From assembly GCA_914767715.1 (NCBI GenBank), contig OU612070.1, positions 3,923,501-3,987,500 on the forward strand: a stretch of 64,000 nt of DNA, in the 5' to 3' direction. Shown piece after piece: positions 47,584 to 60,400 of the stretch (position 1 is the first letter of the stretch; every line of letters starts with the position of its first letter). The stretch comes from Membranipora membranacea. Taxonomy: Eukaryota; Bryozoa; Gymnolaemata; Cheilostomatida; Membraniporidae. The translations under genes and the position numbers were made by a program. A model generated the notes under the pieces. That model was not told where the DNA came from. It saw nothing but the letters and a program-made list of their open reading frames with translations, and did no database searches.

Positions 47584-50440
47584 GTGCCGACAGCATATAT
47601 GTTTTTGATGACGTTATGCAAACCTCTGAGGTTTCAATTTCTCGATGTGTTTGGACCTATTATCCTGTAGTAATGACTAAATAGTTGGACTGCTGGGGCT
47701 AGTTACATTTAGGATGCAGCTAAATTTCTGGTTAATTGTATTTAGCGGACATTTAGCTGAGCTTTAGCAAGATTTTAACAGCCACTTAGCTATGTTTCAA
47801 TTAGCCCCTGCTATACCTCAGCTATGAGATTGATATTCCTTGTAAAGAAATCTTACATTATCACTGAACAGGACAGAGTTTCTGTGTCTGTCATTTTTTT
47901 GCGTCCATTGACCACTGCAGATTAATTACACTTTTTTGAGTCGTTATTCATAATTATTATTTAATCACGTTGTAAGGGTATACATATATTATTGCACAGT
48001 GCCATCGGCGGAATTCTAGCAACATTAGGCTCTGACAAGTCATTAAGACTGGGTAGGTTGAATGGGTAGTGTGGGTTCACGCAATATGAACATCTCCCTC
48101 TACATTTGCAGAAAAAGGGTAGCCAGTTAGCCAGGCAAGGGTATGGTGTCACTAACTCTTAAAAAGAAGGTGAAAATACCGAGCGAGAAACAAACTAAAA
48201 ACAACATTATTAATTTTCAATTCAAACACTCTGCTAATAAAGCCATATCAACACCATTGGAAATCAAAGATAATGAAATTTCATCACCTGACAACAAGTA
48301 TACCTAGAATATAATTTTAATTACTAAGGTAAACACATCTTACCTCGTTATATAGATATAATATATTTATCTTGATGACGTAACTATAAATAATCTGTAT
48401 CCCCTATAATTATTATAATTATGTGTTGTAGCTATGTACATGTTCTTATATCATCATAATGATTATAGGGATACAGAGGGGACACTTCAATGATAGCTGG
48501 ATTGCCGGTTTTTGATTCACTTTGGGGAAAAAAGCAATCTGGATTCCTGCCAATTTTACTAATCCCGTTGTTACTTATGGTAAATGGCTCGTCCTGCAGG
48601 TGATGATTTTATAGATATACCATTTTCTTTGGAAATGGTTCTCTACAAGGCCGTATTTGTTGGTTCTGTTTATTGCCTAATTTCTAATATCCATCCTGTA
48701 ATAGGTTGATAGCAGCGAGAGTACAGCACATAAATAAAGCAAAATGAAGGAGTCTGAGCTGCATTAGTTGAAAAATCGCATATAGAATTCAACAAGTGTT
48801 TTGTCTCTTTTTACCTTCTGACAGCAAGCTGCAGAATGATCAAAACATTTTGTTAATTGCTGTAGGGACAAAGTAAAGTGATTGAAGAAAGAAAGCACCT
48901 GAAACCATATTGTACAGTACAAAGCCAGTAATCAAATGAGATGTTATTAAATGATTTGTTGGACAAAAAACAATGTTTTATTGATTTTTCTTGTCAAGAT
49001 AGAAAAGGAACACTGTTATGAAAACAAAATAAATAAGGTAGGTGTGATGCGCCCCAACACAAGGAAAAAATTCAGGCTATTGTAGGTCACATGCTGGTTG
49101 TAGAATCAGATTTGTATTCCAGAGTGACTTTTGTAATAGAGCAGGTTATTATCATATCACACTCTAAATGAACTTACCGTATAGACCGTATCACATTAAA
49201 CTTCAGAATCATCTACGCTTTGAAATGAAACTCTTAAACTGGCTCAGGAGATCGAGCCATAGTTTGCGCAAAAAAAGTGTTATCTGTGTGTAAGGAGACA
49301 CGGAGAGTTGTTGACGCAAGGTAAAAGCAAAGTTAATCTTTTAGAAGCAGTTGGAATTTATCATGTATGAGGGAAGCACAGAGCAGCAAGAGTTATTGCT
49401 TTTTGATTCATTGTGGTTGCTGGTAATCGTTTATCTTAGACAGTACAAATATTTATTCATTCTACTGGTCATCTGCACTGGACAGACGGACAAATTTCTG
49501 GAAAGGCAGAAAAATTCTGGACGTACAGTTTCTGCTGGACGGGCAGACAGTTTGTTCAGTTTTATCAGAAGCCTCTACCAACTGGCTCTTATTGAATTTG
49601 TTGACACTATGCCCGATGTAGGATTATGATAACCCAACACTTGATAACATTTATCGATATTTCATTATTCAAATTTTTCTGTTGTGCAATCATCATAGAA
49701 ACAAAAAACAAATGCTGCTAATTTGGCCTGGGAGGAACTATCGGCCTATTTTCCGATGTTGCTAGTATGAGCAGCTGTGTGCTGCAGTTAAGTATGTGCA
49801 ATATTCAACTCTATAATTTAGTTGATGCCTTGTATGAATTAAACATAGATATTCGACAAGGTTACCAATCAAGATATTTGCCCGTTTAGAATTCAGAATG
49901 GAAATTGTTAGCATTGTTAGCATCTTTACATCTTAATTTGTAGGTCTGAAGCTAATCAAGCATGTAATTAATATAGGATTTGAAAGATTGAACAGATAGC
50001 CAGAAACCTGTAATTGGTGACAGAAAGACCAAGATATAAATAGTCTGGCAACTAGTTATGCAGTAGTTATCCAATATTTTAACTCTGGACAAGTTCGTAG
50101 GGATTCTGAGTGAATGTTTTGTATAACGCTAGAAATTTTCACTCGGCTCATCAATGAGATATTTAATTCTAGTGCTGTACCAGACAATAAGCTACCACTT
50201 CAATCTACTTTAGAGAACTGTAAAGGTTAATGTGGAAAAATCAGTAATTGAAAGTATTTGGAAGTTTGGGCGTTTTGTGCTGGTACAGCACTAGGGTTTA
50301 AACTTCATAAATGCCCAGGGGCACAATTTCCATCATCACATAATTATTGGCAGAGATAGCGGCCAAACTATATATTGCATCGAAAAATGCTACATATGCA
50401 AAGAATGTGTCTGTAGTTCCATAGATGATTTGAAAACTGA

Positions 50441-50468
50441 GATAATAATAATAATAATAATAATAATA
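50441..50468. repeat. AAT trinucleotide microsatellite
   Basis: About nine ATA/AAT units in a row. Confidence 0.85.
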
Positions 50469-51222
50469 TATTTTCGGGTCGAGGTCGGTCATGCTGCTCT
50501 CCTCCTTGGTAGGAACTTTTTAAATTACAAATAATATGTCAGCATCAGCTGGTTTACTTTTTTGTATACTAACATTGTAAGTATGCAAGTATTCGCCCAT
50601 GGAATTTTACTGTTTCTATATGATGAATGGCTATCATCAATGAACTCCGGAGTTCTGAGTAGGCCCACTCAGACATTTACAATTTCCGATGTGCCTGAGG
50701 GTTAGCAGTTAATTTTGCCAGATAAAACAAGGTGTTTTTATAGACTTGATAACTCTTGAATTGGTATAATGTTTATCCAGAAACGCTATACGTACTGAAG
50801 AACTCTAGCTGCCAGACTATATATTGCCTTGGTCTTTCTGTAGCCTCTGACAACGTTATCTTCTATCAATACCCCCCTACATATCCAACCAAACTATCAA
50901 TGTAAAGAATTTTATAGCTTTTTGGGAAGATAACTCCTTGTTCGTCACAGAAAATATTTGTAATGAATTGAGCTTTTAGCTATATGAAAGCATTTGTGAA
51001 GTAAAGATTTAGATTTCCAGAGGTGGTTTTGCAGGTAACAAGCTTCAAAATGAGCCCAAGAACATTTCAAATGGGCAACTATGACTGAAGTTACAAATTA
51101 TCAAAGTAAGGCCTCACTGACGCATTCTCGCTCGCCTTGCAAAGGGAGATGATGTCATATATATATATATATCCTTCTCTGTGATATGATAAGTCTAATT
51201 TCCATGTTTTATTCTATTTTAG

Positions 51223-51864
51223 ATTGATGCTGTGTCTTTTGCTTCGATCAACGCACTGGTATCTCTCACAGTGATTCTTCTTCACCTAGCCGTCCTGATC
51301 CAATCATATAAATCAGGCAACTTCAGATCAGCAGTCATAGTTTTGGCGGCAGGGGATTTACTCAGATTCTCAACGATTATAGTCGCTAGCAACTGCCTCA
51401 TCAAGCAGCTACTGCTACAATTCCGCTATTTACTCTCATTCACAGCTGTCATATACGACTCAATAATATTTGCTGTCTTGGCGTGCATAGCTTTGGCGTG
51501 CATCAACAGATATTTAGCAAGTTGCTATCCCTTCCTATATGCACACAACCATTTTACTACACATTTTAATCAGCTCTCTTTGTCATTGTGGGTAATTGTC
51601 TCATCTTATATAGCTATGCAGATAATCTTCCGATTGGATGAAAGTATGAATGCAAGCTCATATTGTACAGTTAATTCATGTGTTGAAAATATTGTTTATT
51701 TTGTATATTCATACCAGCGGTTTTTGTTGTGTATATCCTCTATGGTGACTGTAACTATCTGTATTCTCGTAATTATCAGAGTATTTTACCTAATGACACA
51801 GCAGGCCTCTGTCTTGTCTCAGAAGTTGATCGCAAACAATAAGATTCATATCCTTGTGGCCTGA
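51223..51864 (+). pseudogene. Rhodopsin-like 7TM receptor exon, truncated after TM5 (possible pseudogene)
   Basis: An acceptor (TTCTATTTTAG|ATTGATGC) opens a 213-codon frame with five membrane segments: INALVSLTVILLHLAVLI, the TM2 block with AAGDLL, TM3 ending CINRYLASCYPFLY (a class A NRY variant of DRYxxxxxPxxY), TM4 LWVIVSSYIAM, and TM5 ICILVIIRVF. Two Cys in the second outer loop fit the usual disulfide partner. It stops at the start of TM6 (KIHILVA) with TGATGA; reading on gives more hydrophobic sequence, so TM6-7 may have been lost to these stops. An alternative acceptor (CATTCCAG|GCTTTATC, near 51930) would add a short hydrophobic end before AATAAA at 51973. A candidate first exon ending CAAA|GTAAGG (51105) is out of phase. 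A paralogue lies 5 kb downstream. Confidence 0.6.
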
Positions 51865-52236
51865 TGATTTGTTTTAGTAATGACTGTAACTACTCATGTA
51901 TATAACTTATTAAATTATTTTCATTCCAGGCTTTATCATTGTCATCTATTTGTGCTTTTTTTGTTTTATGTAAATAAATGTATTACAATAACATCTTCCA
52001 TTATTAAACTCTCTGAGGTATGAATTAGATTGTATGGATTTATTCCCATTTATGGTACATTAGTCATGACATAAACCAATCATGAGCAAGCTCCTGCCTA
52101 TATGTTCCAATAAGACCAGGTCATTTTTTAAGCTCAATTATAGGGTTCCAGCTTAAAATGAACAGTACAATTAAGGCAACTAACACAGCCACAGTACTAA
52201 CATTGATCATGGGTTGCGATAACAGGGCATCATATA

Positions 52237-52270
52237 ATCACAGAGTAAGGATATATCCTTACTCTGTGAT
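52237..52270. repeat. Perfect 34-bp palindrome
   Basis: The arm ATCACAGAGTAAGGATA is followed directly by its exact inverse. A shorter relative (TCACAGAGTATATCC...CTCTGTGA) lies near 43080-43105 in intron 3 of temptin-like copy 3. Confidence 0.85.
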
Positions 52271-53413
52271 ATAATGAGATAATATTGCTTTTTTATTTTG
52301 CATCTATTAATTTTGTGCTATCTTGTAATTGCACTTTTCATGTGGTCAAAAAAGGCAATTATATGGCAAAGCAAACTGGAGCATAACTCTGTGAAGTTTT
52401 TTGTTAAATCAAAAAGACAAGACTTTTTACAAATATAATCTGGATTCAAAATTGACCATGTTATATAATTCCTTGTCGCAAAAAATCTTTTTCAATTTAG
52501 ATCAGACTACAAGGGTGAAAGGCATGTGAAGAACATGTTAGGTTTGGTGTCTGCGCAAAAATAACTTCAGAATGTGTTGGGTAGGTCTTCTAAAAGTTGA
52601 TGTTGGTAGAAGAGACTCTGAAGTAATTGACTGTTCAGCCTGCAGTCATCATAGTATAATTAAAATGCCTACATCTGTATCACTATAGTTCCATGATACG
52701 GCCTGAGCTAATTTTGAGGGGATTCGAACCATGGGAATACCTCCCAGTTCGTGCTGACCTCGAAAGTTGAGTTGGCGCTGAGCTGTTCATACTACAGTGG
52801 GCTGGAGTGGCTAAGTGGTTATTAACAAATAGGCTGGCAGCATTTTTAAGTTTCAGCTCAGCTCTACTCATGGGAATGGATACACGCTTCGTAGGGAGAT
52901 CCAATAGGTGACAACTCAGCTCCATCTAGGCCGACCTCAAAGTCCATATAGACACATGGTGTATATGAGATAACAAACAATACAAAAACAATATTAAGTT
53001 TTAACCTTTTTGAATGCGTGGTAGTATTTAATGTATTGTACAAGGGTATCCAGGGTGAGATCTGCTGGAGTAGTGTTAGCTGCATTACTGTACGTTGCCT
53101 TCCTGCGTGTCTCATTATTTGTTTTAGATATACCACTTGTACTCAGGCAATATTGTGGGTTATATAGTACTGGAACCAAGGGGATAATTGGGTTGAAAAT
53201 GAAATTAACCAATGAAAAATAACCTGACTATTTCTAACACAAATGGCACTGAGGCTGCATTTTAAACTGCTCCAGAGAAAGTAAGTCAGGCTGCCCAAAT
53301 AAATTGGCTCATTGAAAAGACTTACCAGTTACCAGCTACTTATGATAAAGTCTTGTCAGATTTGCATGGTAAAAAAATTCAATGCTCTGCTTGGCATGAA
53401 ATATTGATGGTGA

Positions 53414-53525
53414 AAAAAGCTCTCATTCTCTGCATTATGATGTCACAGTCTCCCGGAAGAGCTTGTTTTTTGTATTATACCTCGGGGAGACTGTGATATC
53501 ATAATGCAAAAAATGGGAGCTTTTT
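53414..53525. mobile_element. 112-bp foldback MITE
   Basis: About 41-bp arms, from AAAAAGCTCTCATT through CACAGTCTCCC and back through GGGAGACTGTG to GGGAGCTTTTT, are inverted with few mismatches around a 30-base loop. No coding capacity and no clear target duplication. Confidence 0.7.
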
Positions 53526-54390
53526 CCAGCTTTAATAAAAAAAATATATAAAAATGACAGACTTGATAGTGAAGCATACTTTATTCACTCTACTTAGTTA
53601 TCATATTGTCCTGGACTTCTGATCCACTTGAGTATTTTCTCTTTCCAAAGTATTGGAGGAGTTTCCTTTTCTTTAAAAGTAGGAAGACAAGTTCCAAAGC
53701 TGTAATGGTGACACCCATTGGGTTACCAAGGATTTATATTCTTATTTCCACCAAAGGCAAATCTAATCTACTGAATATTTTTACATTCAGTCACTTATTA
53801 CTGGCCAAGTCATACAAGATCCTACTTTGATCATGTGTGCAGTGATTCAGCTGCCTCAGAAAGTTGATTGGACACTGCTCTGCTTTTTAAACGATTTATT
53901 TACTTCTTCCTTCTTTTTTTCACACGGCCTCATTTGCGTGATACATCGGTCGGTGAATATAATAAAGAATATATAAAAAAAATATTGTCACAATAATATG
54001 TCAAAAAATTCTTTTATCTTTCTGAGAAGATATGAAAACTACCATTAACACCCTCTATCTATGATAAATGCATCACATCTTGATCCCTTAAATACAGCTA
54101 AAATAATTATACCACAACTCTCTTTTTGGCCCCCACCAAATTTAGGCAGACATGAAGCATAATTTTTACAATATTTAAGGTATAATTGTCCTATTTAAAA
54201 AAAATAATAAAGATCCAATATTCTAATAGTAATGATTGCAACTTTGACAGTGACAGTTGTCTTTGTTTTTAAATAAAAATGCCATGATAATACTGATGCT
54301 GACATGCCACGACCAAGCAATAGGGTAGGTAGGGTAGGGATAGGGTAGAGCATAAAAAAACATGAGGAGGAATTTTCCTTGTAATATCGG

Positions 54391-55275
54391 CAGACCTGGG
54401 TCCAAGTCATGGTAAGTCAAGTCATCTTCAAATCAAGTCAAGTCAAAGTCACGACTTGACTTGACTTAACAAAATTATGACTTGACTTGACTTTATGTCG
54501 AAAACAAATAGACAACACTTGACTTGACTTGACTTAACGAAAAATTGACTTTGACTTGACTTGACTTGGGAGTTGTCCTGACTTTGGTCAAGTCAAGTCA
54601 ATGTGTCAACTCTGAAACCCCAACTCTGAAACCCCAACTCTGAAACCCCAACTCTGAAACAGAAAACCCAGTCACATGCATAATGAGTCATGGAGGCTAG
54701 TAGCCACTGCCATCGACAAACCTCTCATGACCTTAGAGACATTACAAACAGGCAGAGGCAAAAACCTTTACAGAGAGAACGTTTTATCCGTCCTTAACAA
54801 ATAGTGATCAATCTTAGTCTGTGTTTATTTATTTATCCTCCACCAGCTCATCTTTTTACAGCATGAAACATTTCATTTGTCATCATTGACACAGTAAAGG
54901 TACATATATACAATGAAGTAACAATGCTGAATTGCGTACACACCCATACCTTCTTTCGTTTGTGGGGAGGGGAGCAAATCCCGATTAGTAGAGCAACTCC
55001 TGAGGACCTAACTAACTCCTCCACGATTTGGAGTCACCCGGGATCGAAATAAATTCCGAGTTGATTTTCACGGTTAATGAGGGTGACTTTGCCATGACTT
55101 GCAAGACACCCATCTTTGACTTGACTTGACTTACAAAAATCATGACTTGACTTGACTTGACGGCGAAAAAAATAGACACCAATTGACTTGACTTGGTGTA
55201 AATGTGACTTGACTTGACTTAGCATCGACAATGACTTGACTTGACTTGACTTGCGATGACTTGGACCCAGGTCTG
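54391..55275. mobile_element. Non-autonomous hAT element with TGACTTGACT arrays
   Basis: The 885-bp element has perfect 20-bp terminal inverted repeats (CAGACCTGGGTCCAAGTCAT and its inverse). It is flanked by an exact 8-bp target duplication AATATCGG (54383-54390 and 55276-55283), the hallmark of hAT transposition. Both subterminal regions are packed with TGACT/TGACTTGACT repeats in inverted orientation, and the interior holds four tandem copies of an AACTCTGAAACCCC unit (about 54608-54660). There is no transposase. The intact duplication suggests a fairly recent insertion. Confidence 0.92.
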
Positions 55276-55283
55276 AATATCGG

Positions 55284-56428
55284 TAATATTTAAAAGACTG
55301 ACATACATTATAACAATACTCTTTTTGGGAGATGTATATAATTATAATAATAAGGCTGGAAAAGGTTCCAAAATCAGATCCAGGTCGGGTTGAGAGACTA
55401 GGCTTGAGTGAGTGGGTATTTACTAACCTAGCACCTAATCTGAACCGTTTGTGACCAGAAGAAAATCGGGCGGGTAATAATCAAAATTCAGGCTGGTTAT
55501 TTCGAAATATTTATTTGATTGTGATAATGTTATATCTGGACACAGTGGAAGACATTGTGAAAACAATATAGTAAATATGTAAATTTCTGGTCCCAGTTCT
55601 TGATTGGAGCATTTCAGGCTTGTAAAATAACGCGGTTCTTTTGTGATTAAAAGTGAGAGTAATATTTAATTGGTCGCAGCTTTGCAGTAAGTTGGTTAGC
55701 AGGAATACAGTTAGTTAGCTTAGAAATATGATTAAAACTTAGATTAACCTAAATTAGCTCATACGCAGGCGAAGTTTATGAATACAATGTGAAGATGTTT
55801 ATAAGTATGACCTGAGTTTATATCATGAAACCAGTCAAACTGCACTAAACTAATCAAAGGCAGAAATTATAGGTGATACCTATGCATGCTCCTGGTATCG
55901 AGAAGGTAACTCCTCGACATCACTGTGATGCTTACCTACTTGATAAATAAGACCCACTATCTCCTGGTACAATGCCTAGGAGTGATTATACCACCCCATT
56001 GGGCTCTCTGTTAAGAACTTAGGCTATTGGTTGGAAGAGGTGCTAAGGATTGACACTTTTTTAAGCTCAGTTGTCTCATCTAGGAATCAACATTATGCTT
56101 GTCAACTGGTTTGCGTTGAAGTATGGTGATAACGAATGTTAAGCTCAATTGGTTTTTTTTAAATCTGGTTTCCCTGAATAAGTGTTCAGATATAATTTAC
56201 AACTAGTTTTTTTCTGTGCCTAACCATATATATTGTAATGCCTACGGCTAAATAGTTGTGGTTCCATTTCTATACCTCAACAATAATACTGATAACTTCA
56301 CATAGTTATTAATTTCATTTTAATGGCCACTTATGTCATGCAATATCCAATATGTCTTGGATGGCACAGCGCACAACATAATTATGTTTCAATTTTCAGA
56401 CCGTTCAGACATAAACACGTCTGCCGCC
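55284..56428. other. Spacer upstream of the second receptor gene
   Basis: No gene or repeat is recognised. An acceptor-like TTTCAATTTTCAG at 56388-56400 suggests a 5' UTR or upstream exon whose donor I cannot place. Confidence 0.4.
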
Positions 56429-57423
56429 ATGCGGTTTCCCCACAACCAAGAGAAGGATATACGCTTCATAACATCATACATAGGTAATATTTCTAAGCCC
56501 TAGGGTTAGGAGGCAAGACTGCAAACGGATGGGTAACACTTCCATTGATTACATGTTACGAAGGTGACTTGTGTATGAATTCATACATAGAAGGTTTCTC
56601 TCTGGATGTAATTTCTGCTCTACACACAGAAGTACACATCTGCATCATATCCTGTCTAAAGAAACCCGACCAGCAACATAACGTATTCCTCATCACATTG
56701 TACAATGCTAACGTGCTGCACATCTGCATGTGCTTTATTGGCTTTGTTGGACAATTTTGCCCGCTCAAAAAATTGACATTGGAATACATTGCTGTAGCTC
56801 TTGTATCCACACTGACTGGATACTCATTGCTACTTTTGAGGTACATAGCTCTGCTCTTCTCACCTGTTGATTGCTGGCTTCTTCTGGCAAAGCCATTTTA
56901 CTACAGCTCAAGTCTCTTTATTAGGAAATATTCGATCTGGCTCGCTTCGGCGACTGTATGCGTGGTAGCCCTGATGGCTACATATGCGGGGATCGGCTAC
57001 GAAACACAATGCTATGATACTGGTATGGGTTTTTCATTCTGTCAGAGCGATTACATTCGATACTGTGTCGCATTGATGACCCTATACATTATAGCATTGC
57101 TCATTGTTGTCTTTGGTGTGCTGTTTTTTATTCAATACCGAATTTTTTCACAAATGCAGGAAGACTTGCCGTCAGAGCAAAGGAATGCCAATAGCTATGT
57201 GTTTGTATTGGCTATTATACACTTTATATTCGCGCTGATCTTGACACCTGTTGGTCCGATAGGCCTGATGACCCAATCAAATTCTATAAAACCACTGATT
57301 GTTATCATTAATGTTGGATTTAATATTCTCAATAATCTGGCCTCCCTAAAAACAACAAACACTTACCGACAGAAGATTAAGGAATTGTTGGGTGTTTGGA
57401 TACCTTGCGCCATTCTGTCATAG
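56429..57423 (+). CDS. Rhodopsin-like 7TM receptor (two coding exons)
   Basis: Exons 56429-56483 and 56591-57423 join in phase (ATA G|AA GGT), giving 295 residues. The ATG has an ideal context (GCCGCCATGCGG). Six strong membrane segments follow a weaker first one: TM2 VFLITLYNANVLHICMCF, TM3 from about residue 82 with Cys75 at its outer edge, TM4 IWLASATVCVVALM, TM5 LYIIALLIVVFGVLFF, TM6 FVLAIIHFIFALILTPVG and TM7 VIINVGFNILNN, then YRQKIKELLG as the C-terminal helix. The ICL2 motif is DCWLLLAKPFYY where class A usually has DRYxxxxxPxxY, and NPxxY is degenerate, so coupling may differ. Its N-terminal exon border lies close to that of the 51.2-kb paralogue. No ligand can be assigned. Confidence 0.7.
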
Positions 57424-60400
57424 ATGAAATACCAACACTGTGATTATAAGCAGTAAAACTCAAAATGTCGCATGCTTTCATTTGAAATCATATGCAACGA
57501 TTGTATCTTGTATGAATCGTCCTTATGTATTATTGCGTAGAAGTTGTTTATTGCCCCTATGTAATCAAGGAGTTAGATGTAATTGATGTAATTGATGTAA
57601 TTGTTATGACTTTATCTTTTAAAAAAATTGTAACAGTTGGTTTGTTTTAATTATTAACTTGATCGAACATCAATTATTACAAGGGAAATTACGAACACAC
57701 TACATTTCTAGCGTATAGTCAACCTATGTGCAATCGTTAATTTTAAATTAATTTAGCATTATGTGCGGAAATTAACTTTACCAGTAGATTTCATAACAAA
57801 TCAACTTTTTATTCAAGATCTTTTTCTTATCAGTGGCATGTCATGTTGTCTGCATATAGTAAATATTGGTAATTCGGTATTTGAATGTAAATGAACTGTT
57901 ATGTTGCTCAAAGAAGATGCTTTAATATACACGAAAAAAACATTACAAAAATTTTAAATGAGTGGTTGGGAAAGTACCTTCCAGAGACATGAATCTGATT
58001 CACCCGCGAAGGGTCCCTCCTAGCTCACAGAGTTTCCCATAACTCAAATCTGGTGCATGCTACAAAGAAGACCCAATGCTATATCGAAGCACACACAACG
58101 TGTTCACTGTTAGGTTGAGTAATTCCCCTTTGAAATAGATAAACCAAAACGACAAACATCTATTCTCATTACTAGATTTGGATTCACACTCTTTGTTTCA
58201 ATTTGTGGATTGTGGTATACTGTGGACAAGTCCAGATCTAAATCTGTATCATTACTAATGAAGCTGTGATCGTAGAAATTTCGTTTTTTTTTTTCGAAAA
58301 ATATTATCTGTCCACACTAGTATGAATATGTTCACTATCCCAAAGCATAATTTTTTTTATAAAGTTAACTTGTCATTTCAGCAAAATCCACCTAAACACA
58401 AACTATTCAAGCTTAGAAATGGGATATCCATGATTGAAGACTCTGGCAGGTATTACAACAAACACCACCAACAGCCTATAATAATGTAAACTGACATGTG
58501 GTGTCATTTCTCAAACCTTGAAATGGAATTGTTGGGAGTTCTCAAAGAAAGGCAATACTGCATCGCCTCTTGTTCTCTTGCCTGAGGATAATGATCATAT
58601 TCCCCATTCACACTGTTTAGGCTATCGTGTTGTATTGTATCTGAAGAACTGAGCCAGCATTGGGCAAAAGTTATTTAGTATATGAGGGGATCTTCTCTTC
58701 GATTTGACCGAAATCTTCTCTACATGTTTTGAATTGAATTGAACTTAATTTCCTGTCAATACTTGTGAAAGTAAATTCGACAGTAATTAAAATAAAGAGA
58801 AGAGAAAAAATAACTAAGAGCTACATGATAAAAATTGCTCTGCAAGTACAATTATAATAAAAATGATCTAGTAATGCCTCAACATTTTTTTACTACAAAT
58901 AAATGTGCGTGTTCGCAATGGGATAAAGCGCCTGCTGCGTGCTGAAATCCACCCACCAGTGTGTATGTAGTCATGTAGGACATGGTTGGCATTGGATTTT
59001 ATCCGATTGGTGTAGTTGTGACACTGAGTGTCAAGCTTTTGGCAGATGGTATATTTAGTCCTAAACTAATATGGTAAGGCGGCTATCACTGCTGTGCTGT
59101 CATGGTTTGGATAGATCAGGTATCATTCACACTGACCAAATCTTTTCTTCAACTTTTAAACATCCTATCTTCAATATTCAGTAAAATAAGCAGAGAGCCC
59201 CATTGATACATTATAGGGTCATACCAACACTGATGCAATTTATAGCCAGGCAGTTACTTTTGTGATTATGTAAGATGTTGAAAAGGGAAAAATTGCAAAA
59301 CTCTTCTGATCATGAATCATTGAATGCGGAATATTCTCCCACAAGGGAAGGAAACTCCCATACACTGGATTATGATGTCACTTAACAAACTTGGTGATTG
59401 ACTGAGGCCGCTTAAAATTGGCTTTGGAATATGATGATTAGTATTATGATGTAGATAAGGTAGACGTTGGTTCAATTCCCACTCAAAGCACAAAAATCAA
59501 ACTTTCCTTAAGTTTATTTTAGACTGAAAATAATCCAAAATAGAGTACTAAAGGGCAACCAGGGTGCGGATTGCACCTTCTGCATAGGGAAAAAGAAAAT
59601 ATCTCATTCGGATGGTTATTCAACCAGAATTCTTGTGAAACATGTCATCCATCAGGTACTCAAACCACAGAGCAGTTTCCTGTTCCTGTTATTATTTAGC
59701 CGTGCTCTATCATCATTACAGCAATGTCTTGGAACCTCCCCTAAAATGAAGTGTTACCCAGCTTAGAGTCAGCAACTACTTTGAGTTTTGCATCGCGTAA
59801 TGCACAAAGCTGATGCTGCCTAGCACTATTTACTACCCATCAATGCATTGCTGCGAAACCGGGACCAAGATTGACTTCCCCAAGTGAGCTTTTGGCACAA
59901 TACATATATATATAAAGCGGACAAAATACTTCTGCCGTTATTAAAAGCTGATAGATTTGGGGTTTCTTCTTAACAAATGAAAAGTCATAATATCAAAGAT
60001 GTACAGATACATCAGGCTTCATGGTGATGAAAAGGACAACACCTTGTTTGGTATCAAATAATACTGTTAATAAAATACTAACAATACTAAATTTGACAGC
60101 TTGAAAAGTGTCTCTTTGAATGAAGGTAATTTTACAGAAAGTTAAAATTCCCATGATACAATACCACTGGAGCCATCTTTTTATTGATTTATCAACATGA
60201 AACTCAATACCCAACCCGGTGTTACTTCACCCCCTCAAGGATTCTCACCTCCTCAACCATTTTTGTAAACTACGGCCCTGAAGAGCATGCCTTTGCTTTA
60301 TATAGGTCACACCAGATCATTGGTTATGTACCCAACTTACTAGGAGCTTAGTGGTTTTGATATATGATGGTATATTTTGTCCATATACGACTATCCTAAT

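Larger units (their letters stand above)
43920..51103. other. Gene-poor spacer between the temptin cluster and the receptor genes
   Basis: ORFs at 45774, 46244 (minus), 46760, 47060 (minus) and 49351 are open for 70-110 codons, but none has a recognised domain or a reading-frame-compatible splice partner. The minus-strand frames at 46244-46507 and 47060-47293 each contain one hydrophobic segment. The second has LLMYLYNRCRLSSV, faintly like the LLYLIYKRCRCCSV of the 5.7-kb gene, and could be a remnant. Also present: a GTT run near 44387-44404, a 62-bp palindrome at 47522, and an AAT run at 50441-50468. Confidence 0.35.
51865..54382. other. Spacer between the receptor exon and the hAT element
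   Basis: It contains the probable 3' UTR of the receptor (AATAAA at 51973-51978), a 34-bp perfect palindrome (52237-52270), a possible minus-strand SINE remnant (GGATTCGAACC at 52730) and a foldback at 53414-53525. No further gene is supported; the overlapping minus ORFs at 52683-53212 have no domain. Confidence 0.4.

Noticed and set aside
52683-52860. Minus-strand tRNA-derived SINE (GGATTCGAACC)
   Set aside because: Only the B-box is convincing; no A-box, tail or target duplication could be placed.
59465-59495. tRNA-like B-box GGTTCAATTCCCACT
   Set aside because: No A-box or D arm at the right distance upstream.
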